Positions 1 through 11,059 of a DNA stretch of 64,000 nucleotides are shown here, piece after piece. A model generated the notes under the pieces. The model was not told where the DNA came from. It ran no database searches and saw only the letters and a list, made by a program, of their open reading frames with translations. Numbering within the stretch: position 1 is the first letter of the stretch; every line of letters begins with the position of its first letter. The DNA comes from Bos javanicus (lineage: Eukaryota; Chordata; Mammalia; Artiodactyla; Bovidae). Location of the stretch: NCBI RefSeq assembly GCF_032452875.1, contig NC_083876.1:27006001-27070000 (forward strand). The letters are read 5' to 3'. A program made the translations under genes and the position numbers.

Positions 1-96
1 ATAGTATCACATATTAGATATCATGGTAATTGTTAATATCATTATTATTTCTGCTTCAATCATTATCTAGCAAAATTTATGCGGTATTTATAAGAA

Positions 97-201
97 AAGG
101 GGGGTGAAGAAGAGGAAGGAAAGAGGGGGAGGGGATGAGGAAGAATAAGAGTGGAGGAGGAGAGGAATAAAGGAGAGGAGAGAAAGAAAAAGGGGAGAAG
201 C
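97..201. repeat. GA-rich low-complexity tract
   Basis: A nearly pure purine stretch on the plus strand with several G runs (GGGGGG near 100, GGGGGAGGGG near 126). It gives rise to a spurious short open frame. Confidence 0.85.
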
Positions 202-225
202 TATCCTAGCACTGGGGTGACTGAA

Positions 226-405
226 CTAGTACAAAGTACTAGACTTCTGAGACCACGTGGGCCACACTCTGCCAGGCTCCTCTGTCCATGGGGTTCTCCA
301 GGCAGGAATACTGGAGTGGGTTGCTCAACCCAGGGATGGAACCTGCATGTCTTATATCTCTTGCATTGGAAGGTGACTTCTCTACCACTGAGCCACCAGA
401 GAAGC
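226..405 (-). mobile_element. Bov-tA SINE, minus strand
   Basis: The end reads ACTGAGCCACCAGAGAAGC, the reverse complement of the tRNA-derived head. The Bov-A body (AGGCTCCTCTGTCCATGGGG) precedes it. The head and body order is typical of ruminant Bov-tA. Confidence 0.9.
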
Positions 406-1877
406 AAAAGACTTTGCATAACCAGAGACAGCTCCTTTCTGCATGAGTGCAAATGGTATACTTAAAAGCTTCAAAAGAGTCCTGGATGTTAGTTCAAAAA
501 TTTTTTTTTCCTAAATAATACTTATTTTACTAATTTAATTAATTCCTTCCAATATTTGTAGGAAAAGTAAATACAAATTAAAAATTATTTCACTGCTCTC
601 TATTATATTGATGTCACATCAGAAAATTTTTGAAAAATGGTATTTGATGTGATCTTTCTGAGAGTCTTCATCCTTATATTTTTGTAGAACATTGCCATTA
701 TTTTGTATATGTCTTTTATGTAACCTGACTCTCATGTAATTTTTAGTTATAGAATTTTGTACTGAACAGTTAACAAAAATTTTGCATGTTTCATTTTCGC
801 ATGAGACTATCTGAAATCTCCAGCATTCCTACCAACTGATTTAAATAATTTCTACTTATTTATTTGTATATACCTAGCTTTATAAAATGGTAAAATAAGG
901 AAAATATTGGAAACAATAATATAAAGTATACTTAAGAACTATCAAATCAGGTCAATTACATTTTAAAAGAAAACCAAAGATCTTTTGTTTCATACAGCAA
1001 CTCTATGCCATTGTTTCTTGCTTTGTAAGCCTCAAATTAATATTTCTATTCTGTACACAAAACTAGCACTAAGAAGTTCAGTTTATTATGCTGTGATACA
1101 CAAAGGAAGTGAAAACATGAATGCATACTTAATCATAAACAAATCTGAATCCAAGGTGATCAGTGTGAAAGAAAAGCAGTTGGGGGGGAATGATGATGCA
1201 TTACCTAAATAATACTGAAAAATTAAATTTTTAAAAATGTAAAAAAAATAAGTATGCTATTTTTTGCATATTAACAGTGATGTTACATGCTGAAAATGAG
1301 TTAGGGTTATATAAATACAATAGTGGATCATCTTTTTACCATAACAAGATGCGTGGCAATGGCACAGGGGAGAAGGCATCGCCAGTTAAATGATGGATGT
1401 TCCCTGAGGTCCTGTTTATTTTTACTATTTAATTAGTAACAGTGAAAGTGAGCTCAAACTGGAAAATGCCTCTAGTGAGAAAGTAATAAAATTCTTGAAA
1501 CCTTTTCCAAGTTCAATATATATTTTTTTGGTGCAGAAAAGCCTTAATGATATTATGCCTTGGGAATAGGTGTATCTGATATCTAAAAGCAAGTGTGCAA
1601 TCTGTAATACTGAAATCACTCACTTTCAACCCCAACACAGAAAAAGTTGCAGGGGCATGGAAGACATTCACATGATACCAGTTTCCCCTTGAGTAAAAAT
1701 GTATTGGCTTCCCAAAATGACTGTTATGTTTTTTTAACCTTTTCTTATCAGTAAATCTCATTTTCATAGTAGATAGCATGAGCACTCACTCTTTACTGAT
1801 ACACAGGAGTGATATATCATTGCTCTAGACTGACTTAAAGCTACTGGGCTGTTTATTTCATTTTTACTCAGTGGTCA
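406..1877. other. AT-rich unique-looking intron
   Basis: About 1.5 kb of AT-rich sequence with short A and T runs. I recognise no repeat family, exon or RNA gene. The open frames at 985-1212 and 1425-1785 have no recognisable product. Confidence 0.5.
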
Positions 1878-2502
1878 GGTAATGGCGGAAAGTGAAGAGA
1901 AACTAAAGAGCCTCTTGATAAGAGTGAAAGAGGAGAGTGAAAAGTTGGCTTAAAACTCAACATTCAGAAAACTAAGATCATGGCATTTTGCTCCTTGGAA
2001 GCAAGGCTATGACAAACCTAGACAGAGTATTAAAAAGCAGAGACATTACTTTGCTGACAAAGATCTGTAGAGTCAAAGCTATTATTTTTCCAGTAGTCAC
2101 CTACGGATGTGAGAGTTGGACCATAAAGAAGGCTGAGCACTGTAGAATCGATGCCTTCAAACTGTGGTGTTGGAGAAGACTCTCAAGAGTCCCTTGGACT
2201 GCAAAGAGACAAAACCAGTCAGTCCTTAAGGAAATCAACCCTGCATATTCACTGGAAGGACTGATGCTGAATCTGAAGTTCCAATATTTTGGCCACCTGA
2301 TGTGAAGAGCCAACTCATTGGAAAAGATCCTGATGCTGGGAAAAATTGAAGGCAGGAGGAGAAAGGGATGACAGAGGATAAGACTGTTGGATGGCACCAC
2401 TGACTCAATGGACACAAGTTTGAGCAAGCTCTGGGAGACGGTGAAGGACCAGAAACCTGGCAGCAGTCCACGGGGTCGCAAAAAATCAGTCATGACTATA
2501 TA
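1878..2502 (+). mobile_element. BovB LINE 3' fragment
   Basis: It starts just after the position of the RT catalytic YADD motif (GAAAGTGAAGAGAAACTAAA) and runs through the BovB C-terminal coding part to the tail (GTCGCAAAAAATCAGTCATG). An internal deletion joins GATCATGGCAT to TTTTGCTCCTTGGAAGC at about 1987. The remaining frame is open only in part (1988-2305). Confidence 0.9.
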
Positions 2503-3717
2503 ACCAAACATAAAAGTATTTATGCCCTTCATCAAACACTAAGATTTCAAAATGATGACAAGATAATTAGAATTTTACTGGACTGTGAAATAAATTTCTT
2601 AGAAAACAGCAGCTTCACTTCCAAAGGGCATCTTCCTGCACACACATACCAATTTTTAACTCTATGACACCCCCCATACAATAAAAATGAATTCTAGACT
2701 AAATGACTTTCATACATGCAGTGAATATTTCTGTTACACAGTTCCTTAAATACATGTGGTACCCTTAAGAGGAAAAAAAGAGAAGACAGAAAAATTGATT
2801 CCATTGCATTTCAGAAAATGACAGGTCTAGGCAGACAGAGATTTGACAGTCGAATTTAGATAACATATTCTTGTGCATGGAGTCCCCAGATGAGTCAACG
2901 TTTCCAAAAACCACTGACAAGATGTCTACAAACACAGCACAGAGATGACCAAGAAAATGACAACTATTCCATTAAGGAGACAGCTGGGCAATCAAAAAAG
3001 CTTCCAACAACTAAAACTGTTCACAAAATAAGTAAAGAGTCAACTTCAGAATATTTTGTGATATTGTTGCAAATAAAGATTTATTTTGGAACAAATGCTA
3101 TAGAGAATATTACACAAAAGCAGTTTTGTAATAATTGCTACACTCAGAGACTATCTCTTCATTTAGCTTCAGTTTGGTTGACTCAGTAAAAGGAAAATTA
3201 TTAATGAATTTCAAAATTGAATAAACTGAAATCCTTTGTTCAGTCACATCATTTTTTTTTTTTGCTTTTTAAGTAACTGTTTACTGTTGTTACTTGACAC
3301 ACCAGTTACACTAAGAAAACCCAAAGCAAGAAAGTCATAAGGCTACTTTATCAATTTGGCTCAACTATTACCATAAAATTTAGCAAACATCCTGGAGGCG
3401 GTACCCACGTGACATCAAGATCCTGCCTCCTCTCATTACTGTGATAAGAGAGGAGGGGAAAAGCAACAGTGAATGACACTGATTTTAGCTGTTTTCTTGA
3501 TTCTGAAGTAATGATGGAGTGAAAAAAAAAAAAACAGGGAAAAGAAATACATCTAGGAATAGAGAAGAGATTTTAAAAAGAAATAAATCAAATATTACTG
3601 GAATTCCAATATAATAACATAAGATAAAGTCTTCAGAAAATATATTCTCTGTCAAAATTTAGATGACCAAAATCATGCAAGATTTTGAAAGATTTTGAAA
3701 AAGATTTTGAAAACTTG
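2503..3717. other. Intron with no recognised element except a hairpin
   Basis: AT-rich sequence. At 3426-3456 CCTCCTCTC and GAGAGGAGG form a perfect 9-bp stem around a 13-base loop. The open frame at 2890-3189 has no recognisable homology. Confidence 0.45.
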
Positions 3718-3730
3718 AAAAGTCAATTAC

Positions 3731-4301
3731 ACTGTTTATAATAGCCAAGACATGGAAGCAACCTAGATGCCCATCAGCAGATGAATGGATAAGAAAGCTG
3801 TGGTACATATACACAATGGAGTATTACTCAGCCATTAAAAAGAATACATTGGAACCAGTTCTAATGAGATGGATGAAACTGGAACCTATTATACAGAGTG
3901 AAGTAAGCCAGAAAGAAAAACACCAATACAGTATACTAATGCATATATATGGAATTTAGAAAGATGGTAACAATAACCCTGTATGAGACAGCAAAAGAGA
4001 CACTGATGTATAGATCAGTCTTATGGACTCTGTGGGAGGGGGAGAGGGTGGGGAGATTTGGGAGAATGGCATTGAAACATGTATAATATCATGTATGAAA
4101 TGAGTCGCCAGTCCAGGTTTGATGCACGATACTGGATGCTTGGGGCTGGTGCACTGGGACGACCCAGAGGGAGGGTATGGGGAGGGAGAAGGGAGGAGGG
4201 TTCAGGATGGGGAACACAGGTATACCTGTGGAGGATTCATTTCGATATTTGGCAAAACTAATACAATATTGTAGAGTTTAAAAATAAAATAAAATTTATA
4301 A
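3731..4301 (+). mobile_element. Bovine-type L1 3' end (5'-truncated)
   Basis: It begins ACTGTTTATAATAGCCAAGA, passes the L1 segment GGAGTATTACTCAGCCATT, the purine/G-rich 3' UTR (4031-4070 and 4160-4215) and ends in an A-rich tail. Imperfect target duplications flank it: AAAAGTCAATTAC at 3718-3730 and AAAAGACCAATTAC at 4302-4315. It is 5'-truncated beyond ORF2. Confidence 0.93.
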
Positions 4302-4627
4302 AAAAGACCAATTACTGTAAAATAGATTGGAAAGATGATTAAATAGCTATCATTCATGAAAATACTAGGATTAGATGATTTCATAGATGTGCTCTTAGAA
4401 ACATTAATAGCTCCAATCCTTCTTGAGCTATTCCAGATCACAGAAGGGAATCTCCCCATTTTATTTTATGAGGCTTGGATAACTTGCAAAATACTGTAAG
4501 TGAAAAGCTATGAATCAATCTCATTTTTGAATAAAGATATAACATAAGGAAATAAAAATATTAGAATTTCGTTAACTGAAGCAAAGAATGATATATTACA
4601 AAATATGGTATAGTCTAGTAAAGGAAG

Positions 4628-4895
4628 CTGAGGAGGCAACAGCACCCCACTCCAGTACTCTTGCCTGGAAAATCCCATGGACGGAGGAGTCTGGAAGGCT
4701 GCAGTCCATGGGGTCGCTAAGAGTCAGACATGACTGAGTGACTTCACTTTCACTTTTCACTTGCATGCGTTGGAGAAGGAAATGGCAGCCCACTCCAGTG
4801 TTCTTGCCTAGAGGGTCCTGGGGACAGGGGAGCCTGGTGGGCTGCCATCTATGGGGTTGCACAGAGTCAGACACGACTGAAGTGACTTAGCAGGC
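4628..4895 (+). mobile_element. BOV-A2 SINE (two Bov-A units) with target duplication
   Basis: Two successive Bov-A units (CACCCCACTCCAGTACTCTT, then GCAGCCCACTCCAGTGTTCT) are joined by the CACTTTCACTTTTCACTT linker. Perfect 11-bp duplications AGTAAAGGAAG flank it at 4617-4627 and 4896-4906. Confidence 0.95.
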
Positions 4896-5047
4896 AGTAA
4901 AGGAAGATGGGATGAATATTAGAACATTTATCAACTCAACTAAATATATCTAAAATTTTTTAAAAAGTAATAGTACTGTATTAATATAGGTTTAAAAACA
5001 TTTAACAAAGTGCATTATCATTCTTATAATTGAAGGAACCTATTTAA

Positions 5048-5286
5048 ATTCTTTGGCCACATGATACAAAGAGCCAATTCATTGGAAAATACCTTGATGC
5101 TGGGAAAGAGTGAAGGCAAAGGGAGAAGGGGGCAGCGGAGGATAAGATGGTTAGACAGAATCACTGAGTCAATGGACATGAATTTGAGCAAACTCTGGGA
5201 AACACTGAAGGACAGGGGAGCCTGGTGTGCTGTAGTCCATGGTGTCTCAAAGAGCTGTACATGACTTAGTGATGGAACAACAACAA
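5048..5286 (+). mobile_element. BovB 3' tail fragment
   Basis: It starts at TTCTTTGGCCACATGATACA, includes GATGCTGGGAAAGAGTGAAG, and ends with AACAACAACAA. Only the last part of the BovB coding region and tail is present. Confidence 0.88.
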
Positions 5287-5319
5287 AAATTTAAATATAG
5301 TAAAGACTATTTAATAAAT

Positions 5320-5784
5320 GTTCATCTAGTCAAGGCTATGGTTTTTCCTGTGGTCATGTATGGATGTGAGAGTTGGACTGTGAAGAAGGCTGAGCGCCGA
5401 AGATTGATGCTTTTGAACTGTGGTGTTGGAAAAGACTCTTGAGAGTCCCTTGGACTGCAAGGAGATCCAACCAGTCCATTCTGAAGGAGATCAGCCCTGG
5501 GATTTCTTTGGAAGGAATGATGCTAAAGCTGAAACTCCAATACTCTGGCCACCTCATGCAAAGAGTTGACTCATTGGAAAAGACTCTGATGCTGGGAGGG
5601 ATTGGGGGCAGGAGGAGAAGGGGACGACAGAGGATGAGATGGCTGGATGGCATCACTGACTCGATGGACTTGAGTTTGAGTGAACTCTGGGAGTTGGTGA
5701 TGGACAGGGAGGCCTGGTGTGCTGCGATTCATGGGGTCGCAAAGAGTCGGACACAACTGAGCGACTGATCTGATCTGATCTGAA
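5320..5784 (+). mobile_element. BovB 3' end (ART2A-like), relatively young
   Basis: It runs from the segment coding FPVVMYGCESWTVKKAE to the tail, ending in the BovB-type short repeat (CTGATCTGATCTGATCTG). One frameshift at about 5440 separates frames 5239-5442 and 5439-5768, which overlap. The closeness to the family pattern suggests a younger copy than the one at 5048. Confidence 0.92.
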
Positions 5785-5823
5785 TAGCAATTATAAAATA
5801 AATAGCAAAATATTAAAATCTTT

Positions 5824-5950
5824 ACCCTGGGGTAGGAAATGGCAACCCCCTCCAGTATTCTTGCCTGGAAAACTTCATGGACAGAAGAACCTGGCAGGCT
5901 ACAGCCCATGGGCGTCACAAAGATTCAGACATGACTGAGCAAGCATGCAA
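5824..5950 (+). mobile_element. Bov-A SINE monomer
   Basis: A GAAATGGCAACCCCCTCCAG body followed by CAGACATGACTGAGCAAGC. There is no tRNA head. Confidence 0.82.
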
Positions 5951-6498
5951 CGCCACCAAAATCTTTACATGAAAATTCAGGAACTTGACTGAGATTTGTG
6001 TAATTGCCACATATATTTTTAACTGTATTAGAGAGTCTTATGAATACAATAAAAATATATAATACTATTATTGCACATAAATGAAAAAAGTTTATTTTCT
6101 TAAAGATGTCACCTAAAAAATCCAAAGGATGCTACAAAAACTTCATTAATAAGAAAATTTGAACAAGATAAATACACAAAAGCAACATATTTTCTCCATT
6201 TTAATAAGCACTTAGAAAGTGGGAAACATTCCACTCACAATTGCTGTAAAATTTACAAAGTATACAGAAATACACTTAACAAGAAAAGTATAAAATCTAC
6301 AGGAAAAAGCCTGCAAAATCTTATTGTCAAACTAATACAAGAGAAATTAGAATGAAAAGGCATACCAAGTTGTTGGATGGCGAGCTTAAATCTCATAAAG
6401 TTTCACATAAAATCAACTTAAAGTAATTTCAATTATAGTTCTAATAGGTTTAATTTTTTAACTGAATGTAATAATTTTGAAGTTAATATCAAAGCATA

Positions 6499-6690
6499 GG
6501 GCTTTCCTGGCAGTCCAGTAGTAAGAATCCAGTGCTGGAGACCTCGGCTCGATCCTTTGGTTGGGAAGATCCCCTGGAGGAGCAAACAGTATTCTTGACT
6601 GGAGAACTCCATGGACAAAGGAGCCTGGCAGGCTACAGTGCATGGGGATGCACAGAGCCAAACACGACTGAGCGACTAACATGATGCTAC
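6499..6690 (+). mobile_element. Bov-tA SINE
   Basis: tRNA-type head GGGCTTTCCTGGCAGTCCAG, then GGGAAGATCCCCTGGAGGAG and the Bov-A body to CACGACTGAGCGACTAAC. The head is diverged. Confidence 0.9.
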
Positions 6691-6729
6691 TACAACAAAC
6701 CTGCAGCCCCTGACAAAGAGATCCCTGGG

Positions 6730-6812
6730 ACTGTATCCTACCAGGCTCCTCTGTCCACGGAATTTTCCAGGCAAGAATACTGGAGTGGGTAGCCATTACC
6801 TTCTCCAGGGAA
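6730..6812 (-). mobile_element. Bov-A fragment, minus strand
   Basis: Contains CCAGGCTCCTCTGTCCACGG and AAGAATACTGGAGTGGGTAG, the reverse complement of part of the Bov-A body. Confidence 0.8.
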
Positions 6813-6823
6813 TATATATATAT

Positions 6824-6936
6824 AGGCTTCCTCGGTGGCTCATACTGTAAAGAATCTGCCTGCAATGCAGGAGACTTGGGTTCGATTCCTGGGTCAGAAG
6901 ATCTCCTGGAAACAGTTGGACACAATTGTGCAACTT
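6824..6936 (+). mobile_element. Bov-tA SINE with internal deletion
   Basis: Head AGGCTTCCTCGGTGGCTCAT, then GCAATGCAGGAGACTTGGGT. The Bov-A body is almost wholly missing: GAAGATCTCCTGGAAA joins directly to CAGTTGGACACAATTGTGCA. Confidence 0.87.
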
Positions 6937-6955
6937 ACACACACACACAAACACA
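6937..6955. repeat. (CA)n microsatellite at SINE tail
   Basis: A short, interrupted ACACAC run directly after the Bov-tA 3' end. Confidence 0.85.
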
Positions 6956-6989
6956 TATATAAAAAAGAGAGAGACAGAACAAACTTTCA

Positions 6990-7419
6990 TACTGTAATGT
7001 CATTCTGTGACCTATTTCTTACTGCCTGTATACTGTCTGTCTTGCCCATAAAAGCTTGAATTTGGTCTTTTCAGTGTTGAATACACAGGATCTAGAGGAG
7101 TGTCTGGCACAGAGTGTTAGCAGATGTATACTAAAAGAATTACTTTTATTAGTTTATCAGAAAATAGATATAGAAAGCTTTTTTGTGTGTTTGTTTTGGA
7201 AAACTTTGGCAGGTCACATATTTAATCTTAAAATTATGTGTATCTAGTGCTAAGTTTATCAGGATCTCAAGGAAAAACAACCTACTACATAAGTAAAACA
7301 TTACTATTTCCAGGATTTGGATGAAGGAGATCACAATATGCCAGTCTGGCACACTGATTATTTTGAATTAAAGTTATTTGAGGAAAGGCTGGTGAAATAG
7401 AAGCATTCTAGCCCTCCTC
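6990..7419. other. Intron, nothing recognised
   Basis: AT-rich sequence without a recognisable element. Short open frames on both strands (7056-7247, 7149-7352) show no known motif. Confidence 0.45.
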
Positions 7420-7800
7420 TGTCCCCTTTAAAGCAGGAAATAAATCTCATGTGAAAGGTAATCCCTATTCCAAGATGTAGAGAAATATTCTTTTCACCAG
7501 AGATAGGGAATTTACAGCCAAAAGGCTGTATAAACAAACCTTGTTACTTCTCACTAATTTACCACTCCAAGCCAAAATTTCTTTCTCTTATCAATTCTTC
7601 ACAAATGTGTTATTTATTTCTCTAAAAGGCATAAAATCTGCTTGCTCTGGCCACTTCTTTTAGTCTCATATTTTAAGGGATTCCTGCATATAGAAAATTA
7701 AATTTGTTTTCCTCCTGTTAATCTATCTTACATCAATTTAATTATTAGACCAGCCATAGAACCTAGAAGGGAAGAAGGGAAAAGTTTTCCTCCCCTAGTT
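7420..7800 (+). mobile_element. Probable solitary LTR remnant
   Basis: The stretch with GGCATAAAATCTGCTTGCTC and the 3' part CTCCTGTTAATCTATCTTAC through AAAAGTTTTCCTCCCC resembles the R/U5 end of mammalian endogenous-retrovirus LTRs. No retroviral coding sequence is adjacent. Family and 5' edge are not assigned. Confidence 0.5.
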
Positions 7801-8326
7801 CAACAAAACCTTGACAACGAATAGAGGTCATAAGTTTGTTTCTTATAAAAGCACTCAATGTAGGTTAACTGATGTATAGCTAAAATGCAAATCAGGAGTA
7901 AATAATGCACTGAAAATTCTAAACTGATCCAGTACAGGTATGAAGCCCTGTTTGTGTAGGATAGGATATAAAGGGTCTGGCAGAATACATTCACCACTTA
8001 TTCTTTCAGCAACTCCCCATAAATATCATCTTTCTTATTTGAACACTTGGTAGGTATTGAGTGGCAGTGATTTTGAGGTTTTCCTGAAAAGCAGTAGGCA
8101 TGTAGATAGTCTAAAATACTGGCTAGCTGGAGGCCCATAGACTCTAATGGACAGTCAGCTGGTGGTCAGAATCATACCAGGAAGTGGATAAGTCAGACAC
8201 CCACTTGACTAAACCACCCACCACGGCACACAGCAGAATCATAATTCTCCTGTACTGAAAACATTGGGTTCTTCACCACTAGCACCACTTGGGAAACCCA
8301 ATTACCAGGTATTTAATAAAGGCATT
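7801..8326. other. Intron, nothing recognised
   Basis: No clear element. The part at 8140-8240 is slightly GC-richer (around CACCCACTTGACTAAACCAC) but I cannot assign it. Confidence 0.4.
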
Positions 8327-8542
8327 CAGGGCTTTTCTGGTGGCTCAGCAGTAAAGAATCCACCTGCAATGCAGGAGACACAGGTTTGATCCCTGGGTTG
8401 GGAAGATCCCCTGGAGAAGGAAATGGCAACCCACTCCAGTAATCTTGCCTGGGAAATGCCATGGACAGAGAAGCCTGGATGGTTACAGTCCATGGGCTCT
8501 CAGAAGAGTTGGACATGACTTAGCGAGTAAACAACAACAAAA
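8327..8542 (+). mobile_element. Bov-tA SINE
   Basis: Head GGGCTTTTCTGGTGGCTCAG, GCAATGCAGGAGACACAGGT, full Bov-A body and an AACAACAACAAAA tail. Nearly full length. Confidence 0.94.
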
Positions 8543-8962
8543 GTATTCTATTTTAGGATGATAAAACCATGTTATCTACATACTACATAATATTTACTAT
8601 TTTTAACTAAAAGTGGTATCAAGTTGTTAGGGAACAGTTTACAAAGGGTTTGAGACATCCATATTTGGTAATATCCATATAACTAATCAGAAAATGAAAG
8701 TTTAGAACTGAATTTTCAAAATTTTTTCCCCAAATTGCTCATCTTACTTTAATGACTGCCTTGTGAAATGCTTCCACCACTTCCCAGCCTCTTCTTGAAA
8801 ATATCTAGAAACATACCTATCTTTTAATTTCTTCTTCCCTGCCATGCTGCTAGCCACTTAGGACTCCTGCATATATAAAACTCCTAAATATAGAGACAAT
8901 GTCTTATATAAAAATTTAGGATGGGCAAGTATTTTCTTTATTCTGGTCTCTATTCTGGTCTC
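8543..8962. other. Intron, nothing recognised
   Basis: AT-rich sequence with no recognisable repeat or exon. A short direct repeat TATTCTGGTCTC occurs twice at about 8939-8962, just before the BovB tail. Confidence 0.4.
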
Positions 8963-9411
8963 TAAGTTCAGTTCAGTTCAGTCACTCAGTCACGTCCAAC
9001 TCTTTGCGACTCCATGGACCGCAGCATGCCAGGCTTCCCAGTCCATCACCAACTCCGGGAGTTTAATCAATCTCATGTCCATTGAATTGGTGATGCCATA
9101 CAACCATCTCGTCCTCTGTCATCCCCTTCTCTCCCCACCTTCAATCTTTCCCAGCATCAGAGTCTTTTCCAATGAGTCATTTCCTCGCATCAGGTGGTCA
9201 AAAGATTGGAGTTTCAGCTTCAACATCAGTCCTTCAAATGAACGCTCGGGACTGATTTCCTTTACTATGGACTGGTTGTATCTCCTTGCAGTCCAAGGGA
9301 CTCTCAAGAGTCTTTTCCAACACCACAGTTAAAAAGCATCAATTCTTTAGTGCTCAGCTTTCTTTATAGTAAAACTCTTACATCCATACATGTCTACTAA
9401 AAAACCAAAGC
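8963..9411 (-). mobile_element. BovB 3' end, minus strand
   Basis: It starts with the tail repeat TTCAGTTCAGTTCAGTCACT and runs in reverse to the segment coding the MYGC motif, ending about AAAAAACCAAAGCC. Beyond this the sequence switches to L1. It forms the left arm of the composite locus at 8963-11182. Confidence 0.93.
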
Positions 9412-10174
9412 CTGTGTATGGTGTTAGAAAGTGTTCTAGTTTCATTCTTTTACAAGTGGCTGACCAGATTTCCCAGCACCACTTCTTAAAGAGATTGTCT
9501 TTAATCCATTGTATATTCTTGCCTCCTTTGTCAAAGATAAGGTGTCCATATGTGCGTGGATTTATCTCTGGGCTTTCTATTTTGTTCCATTGATCTGTAT
9601 TTCTGTCTTTGTGCCAGTACCATACTGTCTTGATAACTGTGGCTTTGTAGTAGAGCCTGAAGTCAGGTAGGTTGATTCCTCCAGTTCCATTCTTCTTTCT
9701 CAAGATCGCTTTGGCTATTCGAGGTTTTTTGTATTTCCATACAAATTGTGAAATTATTTGTTCTACCTCTGTGAAGAATACTGTTGGTAGCTTGATAGGG
9801 ATTGCATTGAATCTATAAATTGCTTTGGGTAGTATACTCATTTTCACTATATTGATTCTTCCAATCCATGAACATGGTATATTTCTCCATCTATTAGTGT
9901 CCTCTTTGATTTCTTTCACCAGTGTTTTATAGTTTTCTATATATAGGTCTTTAGTTTCTTTAGGTAGATATATTCCTAAGTATTTTATTCTTTCCGTTGC
10001 AATGGTGAATGGAATTGTTTCCTTAATTTCTCTTTCTGTTTTCTCATTATTAGTGTATAGGAATGCAAGGGATTTCTGTGTGTTGATTTTATATCCTGCA
10101 ACTTTACTATATTCATTGATTAGTTCTAGTAATTTTCTAGTGGAGTCTTTAGGGTTTTCTATGTAGAGGATCAT
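9347..10174 (-). pseudogene. Chimeric ORF: L1 ORF2 fragment fused in frame to BovB
   Basis: This 275-codon open frame starts at the Met after the L1 FADD motif, carries the ORF2 post-catalytic region (including KIKYLGIYLP-type sequence and the WYWHKDRNTDQWNKIESPEI stretch), and after HFLTPYT continues in BovB code (MYGCKSFTIKKAEH). The catalytic aspartates lie upstream, outside this frame, so no RT activity is expected. It is a by-product of the L1-BovB junction at about 9412. No promoter or start context is evident. Confidence 0.85.
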
Positions 10175-10557
10175 GTCATCTGCAAATAGTGAGAGTTTTA
10201 CTTCTTCTTTTCCAATTTGGATTCATTTTATTTCTTTTTCTGCTCTGATTGCTGTGGCCAGAACTTCCAAAACTATGTTGAATAGTAATGGTGAAACTGG
10301 GCACCCTTGTCTTGTTCCTGACTTTAGAGGAAATGCTTTCAATTTTTCACCATTGAGGATAATGTTTGCTGTGGGTTTGTCATATATAGCTTTTATTATG
10401 TTGAGGTATGTTCCTTCTTTTCCTGCTTTCTGGAGAGTTCTTATCATAAATGGGTGTTGAATTTTGTCAAAGGCTTTCTCTGCATCTATTGAGACAATCA
10501 TATGGTTTTTATTTTTCAATTTGTTAATGTGGTGTATTACATTGATTGATTTGTGGA
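9412..10557 (-). mobile_element. Inverted 5' part of a bovine-type L1 (ORF2 RT region)
   Basis: The minus strand encodes L1 ORF2 reverse transcriptase from KNKNHMIVSIDAEKAFDK through the FADD catalytic motif (about 10171-10182) to KRMKLEHFLTPYT. It is adjacent to, and in element order directly followed by, the plus-strand piece at 10558. The 5' part is therefore inverted relative to the 3' part, as produced by twin priming. Only one stop (TGA at 10223-10225) breaks the frame, so the copy is young. Confidence 0.93.
10223..10519 (-). pseudogene. L1 ORF2 reverse-transcriptase fragment (98 codons)
   Basis: It encodes the RT palm beginning (SIDAEKAFDKIQHPF, motif A) and motif B region (SGTRQGCPVSPLLFNIVLE). 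It lies in the same frame as the 275-codon ORF and is separated from it only by a TGA at 10223-10225 and a short Met-less interval. Confidence 0.88.
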
Positions 10558-11059
10558 TATAATAAACTCAAAATGGATTAAAGATCTAAACCTAAGACCA
10601 GAAACTATAAAACTCCTGGAGGAGAACATAGGCAAAACACTCTCTGACATACATCACAGCAGGATCCTCTATGACCCACCTCCCAGAATATTGGAAATAA
10701 AAGCAAAAATAAACAAATGGGACCTAATTAACCTTAAAAGCTTCTGCACATCAAAGGAAACTATTAGCAAGGTGAAGAGACAGCCTTCAGAATGGGACAA
10801 AATAATGGCAAATGAAGCAACTGACAACCAACTAATCTCAAAAATCCCTTGGACTGCAAGGAGACCAAACCAGTCAATCCTAAAGGAAATCAGTCCTGAA
10901 TATTCTTTGGAAGGACTGATGCTAAAGCTGAATCTCCAATACTTTAGCCAGCTGATGAGAAGAACTGATTCACTGGAAAATACCCTGATACTGGGAAAGA
11001 TTAAAGGCAGGAGGAAAAGGGGACGACGAGAGGATGAGATGGTTGGATGGCATCACTGA
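10553..11059 (+). pseudogene. Chimeric ORF: L1 ORF2 C-terminal part fused in frame to BovB
   Basis: A 168-codon frame. Roughly the first 99 residues are L1 (INSKWIKDLN to NQLISKI) and the rest BovB 3' code (PWTARRPNQSILKEIS onward). It lacks any catalytic region. It arises because the L1-BovB junction near 10845 happens to preserve frame. Confidence 0.85.
10558..10845 (+). mobile_element. 3' part of the same L1 (ORF2 C-terminal region), 3'-truncated
   Basis: The plus strand encodes INSKWIKDLNLRPETIKL through ANEATDNQLISKI, which follows HFLTPYT in intact L1 ORF2. The element stops here without the rest of ORF2, 3' UTR or poly(A) and runs straight into a BovB tail. Confidence 0.92.

Larger units (their letters stand above)
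4316..6480 (+). mobile_element. Old, much-interrupted L1 (ORF2 region)
   Basis: Pieces at 4316-4616, 4907-5047 and roughly 5956-6480 resemble successive parts of a highly diverged mammalian L1 ORF2 (for example the stretch around CCAATCCTTCTTGAGCTATT, and TACACTTAACAAGAAAAGTA). They are separated by BOV-A2, two BovB tails and a Bov-A copy, so the host element predates all of these. The assignment rests on gapped similarity by eye; the edges are uncertain. Confidence 0.5.

Noticed and set aside
151..465. Open frames across Bov-tA, Bov-A and BOV-A2 copies on both strands (for example 151-465, 4596-4874, 12528-12797, 39640-39882, 57112-57471, 63513-63893)
   Set aside because: They are translations of SINE sequence (recurring ESACNAGDPGS-, PTRLPCPWDSPG- and MDCSLPGSSVHG-type peptides), not genes.
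2890..3189. 99-codon plus-strand frame
   Set aside because: Composition is like translated AT-rich intron and no motif is seen.
8327..8400. tRNA-like heads of Bov-tA copies as tRNA genes
   Set aside because: They keep only degenerate promoter-box similarity and no complete cloverleaf. They are SINE parts.
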